From contig JAEWHZ010000301.1 in the NCBI GenBank assembly GCA_023387585.1, forward strand, positions 1 to 5,290: DNA of 5,290 bases, written 5' to 3'. A program made the translations under genes and the position numbers. The notes under the pieces are model-generated. The model made no database searches, was not told where the DNA came from, and saw only the letters and a program-made list of their open reading frames with translations. This document shows, piece after piece, positions 1 through 5,188 of this stretch. Each line of letters starts with the position of its first letter. Position 1 is the first letter of the stretch. This DNA comes from Pseudomonadota bacterium. GTDB taxonomy: Bacteria; Pseudomonadota; Alphaproteobacteria; Rhizobiales; Devosiaceae.

Positions 1-104
1 GCCACGCCGAGGGCGGCCAGCCTGCCGCCGTTCAGCAGCCGGCGCCGCGCGGCGTCGGTTTCGGGCATCTCGGCAAGACCGGCGGCGGGGCTGCTGGACG
101 ACAT
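1..104 (-). CDS. N-terminus of a probable Tat-exported protein (partial)
   Basis: The frame opens at ATG 104-102 and runs off the left edge after 34 codons. The visible peptide begins MSSSSPAAGLAEMPETDAAR and continues with RRLLNGG and an Ala/Leu/Gly-rich stretch. Three consecutive arginines (residues 20-22) followed by LL and then a small-residue hydrophobic run resemble a twin-arginine signal peptide, though the canonical S/T-R-R-x-F-L-K is only loosely matched. An in-frame ATG at 128-126 is an alternative start. Neither start has a strong Shine-Dalgarno sequence; a CGAGGC lies upstream of ATG 104. The gene lies on the same strand as, and downstream of, the hydrolase remnant, with a 139-bp gap. 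The mature protein is not visible, so I assign no function. The frame is probably real; its nature as an exported protein is inferred. Confidence 0.5.
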   Translation of the reverse strand, partial: MSSSSPAAGLAEMPETDAARRRLLNGGRLAALGV

Positions 105-184
105 GGCGGGCGGGCCTCGGGCTGTCATCGGGTGCCGCCATCCTGTGCCCGACCGGCCCGCGGATGCAAGCGCGTTCGCGCCCC

Positions 185-238
185 GTGCCCGTGTCTGTGC
201 CGGAGTCTGTGCCCGTGCCGGTCCCGGTGCCGGTCCCG
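185..238. repeat. Degenerate GTGCC(C/G) short tandem repeat
   Basis: Two perfect adjacent copies of the 12-mer GTGCCGGTCCCG lie at 215-226 and 227-238. They are preceded by degenerate copies GTGCCCGTGTCT (185-196), GTGCCGGAGTCT (197-208) and a half unit GTGCCC (209-214). The underlying unit is a hexamer beginning GTGCC. It lies in the 105-243 spacer between the hydrolase remnant and the left-edge gene, in which I see no gene. It is likely a slippage-prone simple repeat; no regulatory role is evident. Confidence 0.6.
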
Positions 239-243
239 CCGCG

Positions 244-750
244 TCAGGCCAGATATGTGCGGAACCAGTCTATCGTGCGTTCCCATGCCAGTTCGGCGGC
301 GGCCTCGTCATAGCGCGGCGTGGAATCGTTGTGAAAGCCGTGATTGGTGCCGGGATAGATATGGGCCTCGTAGGTGGTGCCGGCGGCTTGCAGCGCGGCC
401 TCGTAGGCGGGCCAGCCCGCATTCACGTTGTCGTCGTGCTCGGCGTAATGCAGCAGCAGCAGCGCCTTGATGCGGGTCACGTCCTCCGCCGGGGCCTGAC
501 GGCCATAGAACGGCACCGCGGCGGCCAGTTCCGGGTAGGCGACCGCCGCCGCGTTCGACACCCCGCCGCCATAGCAGAAACCGGTGATCCCCACCTTGTC
601 GGTGGTCATGTCGCTGGCCAGCAGAAACTCGACGGCGGCAAAGAAATCGTTCATCAGCCGGGTCGGGTCGACCTCGCGCTGCAAGTCGCGCCCCTTCTCG
701 TCATTGCCGGGATAACCGCCCTTGGAGGTCAGCCCGTCGGGCGCCAGCGC
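244..750 (-). pseudogene. YghX-like dienelactone hydrolase family protein, 5'-truncated
   Basis: Dienelactone hydrolase family (alpha/beta hydrolase) proteins use a Cys-Asp-His triad to hydrolyse ester or lactone bonds. The homologous part starts at LAPDGLTSKGGYPGNDEKG (codons from about 747 down) and runs to a normal end, WFRTYLA, with TGA at 246-244, about 168 residues. The nucleophile motif GFCYGGG (Cys codon 576-574), the acid in HYAEHDD and the histidine in YPGTNHGFHND are all present. The wording closely resembles E. coli YghX, a protein of nearly 300 residues, so roughly the first 130-160 residues, including the first strands and any signal peptide, are lost. Upstream of about 750 the frame reads into phage portal sequence in a different phase. 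An ATG at 846-844 in that phage DNA opens a 200-codon chimeric frame, but the first 33 residues are low-complexity Ala/Arg sequence, not hydrolase. A functional product is unlikely. Confidence 0.85.
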
Positions 751-1858
751 CGGGGTCGGGCCGTGTCGCGGGCGTCGCGCGGACGCCCTGTGTCGCGCCG
801 GGGCTGGTGCGGTAGCGCAGGCCGAGACCTGTCGCGCGCGCGACATCGGTGGCGTTCTCGCGGTCGACTTCCTCGATGTCGTAGCCGGTGGCCTCGACCA
901 CCTTGCGCCGCGAGGTGATGCCGGCTTCCATCGCCAGCACCTGCGCCTGGATGTCCTTCAGCGGATCGACCCAGTCCCAGCGCGGTGGGATCCATTGCAC
1001 CGGTCGCACCGCCGCGGGATCGGCATCGAGCGCGCCCGATAGCACCGCCGTTTCCAGCCAGCGCAGCCAGACCGCGCGACAGAGCTGGTGCACGATCACG
1101 CCATGCTGCAGCTGGCCGATGCGGCGGCGGAACTCGACCAGCTCGGCGCGCAGGCTCGAGTAGTTCGCCTGCCGGACATCGCCGGTGACGAGGTGATAGG
1201 GTAGCCCCAGCGAGGCCGAGACCGAGAGAAGCGTGCGGTACTGGAACGCCTCGTAGCCGCCGCCGACATCCGCCGGGGACGAGAACTTCACGTCCTCGCC
1301 CGGCAGCAGCACCTGCATCGTACCGGGCTCGAGGCTGGCGATGGCAGCCCCGTCCAGATCGGCCTCTGCCTCGCCCATCATGGGGTCTTCCGGCGCGGTC
1401 TTGGTGATGAAGCCCGCGAACATCGCCGCGGTCTTCTTCCGGTCGAGCTCGGCGTCGTCGTACTGGTCGAGCAGGAACAGCCGCACCATGGCCGGCGCGA
1501 TATGCGGCAGGCCTCGGATCTGGCCCGCGTCGATGGGTCGGTAGATGTGCAGCACATCCGCCGCCGGCACGCGCACCGTCTCCGGGATCACCACTCCCTG
1601 GTCGGTGCTGTCGCCGGGATGGCGGCGGCGGAAGTGGTAGGCCACCCGCCGGCCGATGCCGTCGAACTCGATCCCGCAGCGGATGCGGTTGCCGTTCGCC
1701 GCCGTCTCGGTCTTCTCGAAGGGCAGCATCTCGGCCTGGAGAAGCTGCAGCTGCAGCGGCACCAGAAGACCATCCTCGGCCCGGCGCGGGCGCAGCCGGA
1801 CAAAGCACTCGCCCGCCACGAACATCTCGCGCGCGACCATGGCCTGCAACCCGTAGAT
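751..1858 (-). pseudogene. Lambda-type phage portal protein, internal fragment
   Basis: Portal proteins form the dodecameric ring through which DNA enters the phage head and to which terminase docks. The open frame 1870-701 encodes about 366 portal-like residues. They start at IYGLQAMVAREMFVAGE, a hallmark segment of lambda gpB-like portals (Phage_portal_2 type), continue through a region with LLDQYDDAELDRKKTAAMFA, then LGLPYHLVTGDVRQANYSSL and EFRRRIGQLQ, and end with WDWVDPLKDIQAQVLAM and GYDIEEVDRENA. The N-terminal 100 or more residues are missing because the IS21 element abuts the YGLQ segment. The C-terminus is replaced near 750-760 by hydrolase-gene DNA read in the wrong frame, giving an artificial tail that stops at TGA 703-701. 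Lambda gpB is 533 residues. No terminase, protease or head gene remains on either side. The first codons of the frame, including GTG 1870, lie in the IS, so this is an inactive relic. Confidence 0.88.
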
Positions 1859-1863
1859 GTCAA
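1858..1863 (-). promoter_or_regulatory. Outward-facing -35 hexamer TTGACA at the IS tip
   Basis: The last six bases of the istB-side end, read outward on the minus strand, are TTGACA, the exact sigma-70 -35 consensus. In IS21 an outward -35 at this end combines with a -10 in the opposite end when two copies are in tandem or the ends are circularised. The flanking portal DNA has no -10 at 16-18 bp (ATGGTC lies at 17 bp), so no promoter is expected at the present site. Confidence 0.6.
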
Positions 1864-1908
1864 TCGGCACGCAATCTTGACCCCCTATCGGCGTCCAAAA
1901 ATGACCCC
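1858..1908. repeat. IS21 terminal inverted repeat, istB side
   Basis: Two blocks match the opposite end in inverted orientation. Block 1 (1858-1884, from TGTCAATCGGC to TTGACCCC) matches 4326-4300 at 21 of 27 positions by eye. Block 2 (1887-1908, ATCGGCGTCC then AAAAATGACCCC) matches 4288-4267 at 21 of 22. The repeated (T/A)TGACCCC submotif (1877-1884 and 1901-1908) is the kind of multiple terminal binding-site repeat seen in IS21 elements. Confidence 0.88.
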
Positions 1909-1925
1909 TTTGGAGCGAGCGGGTA

Positions 1926-1976
1926 GCTGGCCCGATGCGGTGTAGCCCCCATACAGCGCAGCCGTATCGGGCCAGC
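1926..1976. terminator. Long hairpin downstream of istB (terminator-like, no U-tract)
   Basis: The 15-base arms GCTGGCCCGATGCGG (1926-1940) and CCGTATCGGGCCAGC (1962-1976) are complementary at 14 of 15 positions, with a 21-nt loop. The hairpin begins 11 bp beyond the istB stop codon. On the istB transcript the odd position is an A-C mismatch; on a plus-strand transcript it would be a G-U pair. No T-run follows on either strand, so intrinsic termination is uncertain. It could instead stabilise the mRNA 3' end or block read-through entering the element. Confidence 0.45.
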
Positions 1977-1987
1977 GTGAGTGTCGG

Positions 1988-2716
1988 TCATTCTCGGGTC
2001 TTGAAGCGCCAGCTCTCGTTGCCGGTTTCGACGATGTCGCAGTGATGGGTCAGGCGGTCGAGCAGCGCAGTGGTCATCTTCGCATCGCCGAAGACCGAAG
2101 GCCATTCCCCAAAGTCGAGATTGGTCGTCACGATGATCGAGGTGCGCTCGTAGAGGCGGCTGATGAGATGGAACAGCAGCTGGCCGCCGGTCTGCGCGAA
2201 GGGGAGATAGCCGAGTTCGTCGAGTATCAGGAAGTCGAGGCGGCAGAGCAGGTCTGCCGTGCGCCCCTGTCGGTCGGCACGGGCTTCGGCATCGAGCTTG
2301 TTCACCAGGTCCACGACATTGAAGAAGCGCCCCCGTTTGCCGCGTCGGATGCAGGCCCGTGCGATGCTTACGGCAAGGTGGGATTTGCCGGTGCCGGTGC
2401 CACCGATGAGCACGACATTGCGCTGTTGTTCGAGGAACTCACCGGCAGCCAGGTCGCGCACCAGCGTCTCGTTGACCGGCGTTTCCTCGAAGCTGAACTC
2501 GTCGACCTCTTTCGCCAGCGGCAGCTTGGCGATTGTCATCTGGTATTTGATCGAGCGCGCCTGCTTCTCGCTGATCTCTGCATTCAGCAGGTCGCCGACG
2601 ATCTGTTGCGGCTCGTGCTGACGCTTCACCGCCGTGGTGATGATCTCATCGTAGGCGGCCTTCATGCCGTAGAGCTTCAGCTGGCTCATCGCGTCCAGCA
2701 CCTGTGATCTTTCCAT
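1988..2716 (-). CDS. istB: IS21 helper ATPase IstB
   Basis: IstB is the AAA+ ATPase (DnaA/DnaC-like clade) that assembles on target DNA, selects the integration site and stimulates IstA. The 242-residue protein is full length. An N-terminal helical domain (about 1-95) is followed by the ATPase core: Walker A GGTGTGKSHL (105-114, Lys111), Walker B LILDE (163-167), a sensor-1-like TTN (197-199) and a FGDAKMTTALLDRLTHH segment (209-225) typical of the family. The start ATG 2716-2714 is preceded by AGGAG about 9 bases upstream, a good ribosome binding site lying inside the end of istA. The first 71 bp overlap istA in another frame, so the two are expected to be co-transcribed and probably translationally coupled. 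Identification as IstB is secure; activity is inferred from the intact motifs. Confidence 0.97.
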   Translation of the reverse strand: MERSQVLDAMSQLKLYGMKAAYDEIITTAVKRQHEPQQIVGDLLNAEISEKQARSIKYQMTIAKLPLAKEVDEFSFEETPVNETLVRDLAAGEFLEQQRNVVLIGGTGTGKSHLAVSIARACIRRGKRGRFFNVVDLVNKLDAEARADRQGRTADLLCRLDFLILDELGYLPFAQTGGQLLFHLISRLYERTSIIVTTNLDFGEWPSVFGDAKMTTALLDRLTHHCDIVETGNESWRFKTRE

Positions 2717-4214
2717 GGTTGGGTCTCCTGAGGCTGTCGTAGCGTTTGCAATCGGCGACGGGCTCGCAGGTCAGTCGCAACGCGGCCGGCGTATCGATGG
2801 TCAGCGGCGGCGGCGGCTCCCGATGCCGGGCCAGGATGTTGATGACGACCGAGGCTGCGGGGACCCCTTCGCTCAGGGCTTCGGCACAGGCAGCTTCCAC
2901 CGCATCCAGCCCATCGATCGGGATCATGCTGAGGATCTGGACCATCTGCCGGTCGCCGTTCGGCACCTTGCCAAGCTTGCGCTGCACGCGCCTGATCGAT
3001 GGCGGCAGGTCCCAGTCCTTGAAGGGCGCGCCATTCCGGAGGGCACCGGGCTTGCGAGCCAGAACCGGAATGTAGTGCAACGGGTCGTAGATGGCCTTGT
3101 CGCGCCCGAAGGCTCGGGCGTGCTGCCCCACGATCTTGCCGTCCTGCCAGAACTCGACCCGCTCGGCATAGGCACGGATCTCGACGGGGCGGCCAACGGC
3201 CCGGCCATCCACGGAGTAGCGGTTCTTGTCGAACCGGACGAGACAGGTCTTCGAGACCGAAGCCGGCACGGCATGGAAGCCGTCGAACGGACCAACGTAG
3301 GGCACAAGGCTCGCGCGCTCGTCCTGGAACACATCCCAGATCGTTCGATCCCGAAGCTCCTGATGCGGATTGGCCTTGGCCCAGGCAACACAGCGGTCCT
3401 CGAGCCAGGCGTTGAGCTCGGCGTAGCTCCTGAACTTCGGCCGGGGCACGAAGAACCGCCGTCGGACAACACCGACCTGGTTCTCGACCTGTCCCTTCTC
3501 CCAGCCGGATGCCGGGGTGCAGGCGACGGGATCGACGAGGTAATGCCCGCACATCTGCTGGAACCGGCGGTTGTAGGCGCGGTCTCGGCCGACGAAGATC
3601 GTGTCGACCGCGGTCTTCATGTTGTCGTAGATGCCCCGCGTGCAGGTGCCCCCGAAGAAGGCGAAGGCCTTGTCATGCGCGTCGAAGACCATCTCCTGCG
3701 TCTCGCGGGGATAGGCACGCACGAACAGCATCCGGCTGTGACACAGGCGGACATGTGCCACCTTCACCGTGGTCGTCGCGCCGTCGATCACCACGATCTC
3801 GTGGCTCCAGTCGAACTGGTAGGCCTCGCCTGGGTCGAAGGTTAGTGGGACATAGGCGGCCGCAGATGCCACCTCTTCCTCCTTGGACCAGGAGGCCGCG
3901 TATCGCCGGACGGCATCATAGCCGCCATCATAACCTCGGGCCCGGAGTTCTTCGAAGATCCGAATGCGGGTCAGTCGCTCGCGTTTGGGCTTCCGCGAGT
4001 TCGCCGCCAATATCTCGTCGAGCATGTCTTTCCAGGGTCCGATCTTTGGCAGCGGCTGAATGGTTCGCTCGTAGGTGAGCTCCGTCGCACCCGACCGGAT
4101 CACCTTGCGCACCGTGTTCCGCGATACCCGCAGCTCCCGGCAAATCTGTTTGATCGACTTCTTGTCCTGAAAATACGCCCGCCGGATCTTCGCTATCGTC
4201 TCCACGACCAACAT
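2646..4214 (-). CDS. istA: IS21 DDE transposase IstA
   Basis: IstA binds the element ends and catalyses strand cleavage and transfer. The 522-residue protein has an N-terminal helix-turn-helix (about 18-40, KSIKQICRELRVSRNTVRKV), a second DNA-binding helical region (about 60-110) and an RNase H-like integrase core. Acidic residues fitting the DDE triad are Asp135 (YQFDWSHE), Asp197 (IYDNMK) and Glu244 (KGQVENQVG). A beta-rich C-terminal domain (about 310-365, RFDKNRYSVDGRAVGRPVEI) follows, as in Mu-type and IS21 transposases. The start ATG 4214-4212 has GGGGAG 11 bases upstream, within a hairpin. The C-terminus extends 71 bp past the istB start, and its last 25 or so residues are polar and not recognisably conserved. 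No internal stop or missing catalytic residue is seen. Confidence 0.97.
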   Translation of the reverse strand: MLVVETIAKIRRAYFQDKKSIKQICRELRVSRNTVRKVIRSGATELTYERTIQPLPKIGPWKDMLDEILAANSRKPKRERLTRIRIFEELRARGYDGGYDAVRRYAASWSKEEEVASAAAYVPLTFDPGEAYQFDWSHEIVVIDGATTTVKVAHVRLCHSRMLFVRAYPRETQEMVFDAHDKAFAFFGGTCTRGIYDNMKTAVDTIFVGRDRAYNRRFQQMCGHYLVDPVACTPASGWEKGQVENQVGVVRRRFFVPRPKFRSYAELNAWLEDRCVAWAKANPHQELRDRTIWDVFQDERASLVPYVGPFDGFHAVPASVSKTCLVRFDKNRYSVDGRAVGRPVEIRAYAERVEFWQDGKIVGQHARAFGRDKAIYDPLHYIPVLARKPGALRNGAPFKDWDLPPSIRRVQRKLGKVPNGDRQMVQILSMIPIDGLDAVEAACAEALSEGVPAASVVINILARHREPPPPLTIDTPAALRLTCEPVADCKRYDSLRRPNHGKITGAGRDEPAEALRHEGRLR

Positions 4215-4224
4215 CCCACACTGC

Positions 4225-4246
4225 GCTCCCCGATGACCTCGGGAGC
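4225..4246 (-). promoter_or_regulatory. istA leader hairpin covering the ribosome binding site
   Basis: In the istA mRNA, GCTCCCGA (from 4246 down) can pair with TCGGGGAGC (ending at 4225) around the loop GGTCA, giving 8 base pairs with one bulged G. The 3' arm contains GGGGAG, the only Shine-Dalgarno-like sequence before ATG 4214. Folding would hide it. Many insertion sequences use such a leader so that transcripts entering from outside do not yield transposase. Confidence 0.45.
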
Positions 4247-4266
4247 ATCATGACCATCAGTGTAAG

Positions 4267-4326
4267 GGGGTCATTTTTGGGCGCCGATTACCCCGCTACG
4301 GGGTCAATTTTGCACGCCGGTTCACA
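4267..4326. repeat. IS21 terminal inverted repeat, istA side
   Basis: This is the inverted counterpart of 1858-1908. Read from 4326 on the minus strand it begins TGTGAACCGGCGTGCA, with TTGACCCC at 4307-4300 and ATGACCCC at 4274-4267. The gap between the two submotifs is 9 bp longer than at the other end. The extra sequence forms a small palindrome, CCCCG-CTA-CGGGG (4291-4303), so the two ends are not equivalent. Confidence 0.88.
4307..4312 (-). promoter_or_regulatory. Candidate -10 (CAAAAT) for the IS end-to-end junction promoter
   Basis: CAAAAT (4 of 6 matches to TATAAT) begins 14 bp inside the istA-side terminus, reading toward istA. If this end were joined to the istB-side tip through a 2-3 bp junction, as known for IS21 tandems, the spacing to TTGACA would be 16-17 bp. 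The promoter would then drive istA and istB. It has no -35 partner in the current single-copy arrangement. Confidence 0.5.
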
Positions 4327-4461
4327 CCTAAAATCAATGGGTCTGGAGCCTAAGGGGGTCGGGGGCACAATTGTGCACCGGGGCAAAGTGACCTCCATCT
4401 GCTCCTGTACTCGTTGCTCTTGGCATCGAAGAAGGGGAGCAAGGGTGTTCACAGCCCTTCC
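4327..4461. other. Gene-free stretch with a possible relic of another IS end
   Basis: I find no convincing gene between the IS end and the repair operon. On the minus strand the segment around 4380-4354 reads CCGGTGCACAATTG followed by runs of C and GACCCCCTTAGG. This recalls the adjacent IS end (CCGGCGTGCAAAATTGACCCC; GACCCCCTTA also occurs at 4272-4263). It contains the perfect palindrome GCACAATTGTGC (4365-4376). It may be the worn end of a second IS21-type element, or chance similarity in a GC-rich spacer. Confidence 0.3.
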
Positions 4462-4476
4462 GTTCTGGCAATGTTC
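4462..4476 (+). promoter_or_regulatory. Predicted LexA (SOS) box GTTC-N7-GTTC
   Basis: GTTC at 4462-4465 and GTTC at 4473-4476 are separated by exactly seven bases (TGGCAAT). This direct repeat is the established LexA operator form of Rhodobacter and related alphaproteobacteria. It ends 31 bp before the SRAP start codon, where it could overlap the promoter and repress it until DNA damage. An additional GTTC lies at 4447-4450. Clear -35/-10 hexamers could not be assigned. Confidence 0.7.
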
Positions 4477-4507
4477 CTTCCCGATGTTTGATTCGCGGAC
4501 CCGGTGC

Positions 4508-5188
4508 ATGTGCAACCTTTATTCTCAAACCAAGTCGCAGGATGCGATGCGCCATGTGTTTGACGGCATGTTCAAGGACGCCGAAGAGCTGGTGGACCTG
4601 ACCGGCAACCTGCCATCAATGGCAGGGATCTATCCTGATTATGCGGCACCGATCATCCGGCACGGGCCGCAGGGTGGCTGGCAGTTGACCAAGGCGCGCT
4701 GGGGCATGCCGACTCCACAGGCTTTCCTGAAGGGAAAACGCACCGATCCCGGCGTGACCAATATCCGCAATGTCGCCTCGCCGCATTGGAAACGCTGGCT
4801 GGACGTGCCGCACCGCTGCCTCGTGCCGTTCACCAGCTTTTCCGAACTCGACAGCCGCCCCGGCGCGCCGCGCAATCATCCGGTCTGGTTCGCCCTGGGC
4901 GAGGAAAGACCGTTGGCGTTCTTTGCCGGTATCCGCACGCTATGGACCTCGGTGCGCAAGCTGAAGGAGGGTGAGGTGGCGGCAGAGCTGTTCGGCTTCC
5001 TGACCTGTGCCCCCAATGCCGAGGTCGCCCCGATCCATCCCAAGGCAATGCCGGTGATTCTGACTCGGCCCGAGGAATGGCGGCACTGGCTAACAACCCC
5101 GGTCGCGGAGGCCCTGCAACTGCAGCGGCCCCTGGCCGACGGGATGCTGCAAATCGTGGCGGAAGGGGTGCATGAAGATGCGGCATGA
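4508..5188 (+). CDS. SRAP-family abasic-site DNA-protein crosslinking protein (YedK/HMCES)
   Basis: SRAP (SOS response-associated peptidase) proteins bind abasic sites in single-stranded DNA and form a protective thiazolidine crosslink through their N-terminal cysteine once the initiator Met is removed. The start ATG 4508 is chosen because it yields MCNLYSQ with Cys2 in the required place, although the frame stays open upstream (in-frame ATGs at 4484 and 4250) and no strong ribosome binding site is visible. The 226-residue product has the usual family length. It shows WGMPTP (65-70), Asn85 in TNIRN, RCLVPFTSFSEL (103-114, candidate active-site Glu113), and His177 in PIHPKAMPVIL. The family motifs NARxE and FYEW read NIRNV and FSEL here, so this is a divergent subtype with the key residues kept. 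The upstream LexA-like box and the overlapping ImuA-like gene support an SOS repair role. Confidence 0.93.
   Translation: MCNLYSQTKSQDAMRHVFDGMFKDAEELVDLTGNLPSMAGIYPDYAAPIIRHGPQGGWQLTKARWGMPTPQAFLKGKRTDPGVTNIRNVASPHWKRWLDVPHRCLVPFTSFSELDSRPGAPRNHPVWFALGEERPLAFFAGIRTLWTSVRKLKEGEVAAELFGFLTCAPNAEVAPIHPKAMPVILTRPEEWRHWLTTPVAEALQLQRPLADGMLQIVAEGVHEDAA

Larger units (their letters stand above)
1858..4326 (-). mobile_element. IS21-family insertion sequence, 2469 bp, structurally complete
   Basis: The element is bounded by TGT at 1858 and ACA at 4326, with imperfect inverted repeats at both ends and the two-gene istA/istB organisation that defines the IS21 family; its length is typical. istA is proximal to the 4326 end and istB to the 1858 end. 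The left boundary agrees with protein evidence, since portal homology stops exactly there. Neither frame has an internal stop or a visible lesion, so the copy may be active. IS21 elements normally create a 4-8 bp target duplication, but ...CCGTAGA before 1858 and CCTAAAA... after 4326 do not match. The element interrupts the portal gene on one side, while the other side is unrelated host DNA, so one flank was probably lost by deletion or exchange between IS copies. I cannot assign a named isoform without a database search. Confidence 0.93.

Noticed and set aside
103..918. Plus-strand open frame of 271 codons across the hydrolase and portal fragments
   Set aside because: It is antisense to two recognisable protein relics and has a low-complexity Arg/Gly/Ala composition with no domain.
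729..1808. Second minus-strand frame of 359 codons in the portal region
   Set aside because: Its Arg/Gly/Ala/Pro-rich translation has no motif. The frame 1870-701 carries the portal motifs.
2715..3845. Long plus-strand open frame of 376 codons
   Set aside because: It is the antisense shadow of istA, whose domains and catalytic residues are clear. Long antisense frames are expected at this GC content.
4321..4350. Outward promoter from the istA-side end (TTCACA) toward the SRAP gene
   Set aside because: No -10-like hexamer lies 16-18 bp further on, so the IS does not obviously drive the repair operon.
4250..4507. Upstream extension of the SRAP frame to ATG 4250, inside the IS end
   Set aside because: SRAP needs its catalytic Cys directly after the initiator Met. 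The extension crosses the IS terminus and the LexA-like box and shows no homology.
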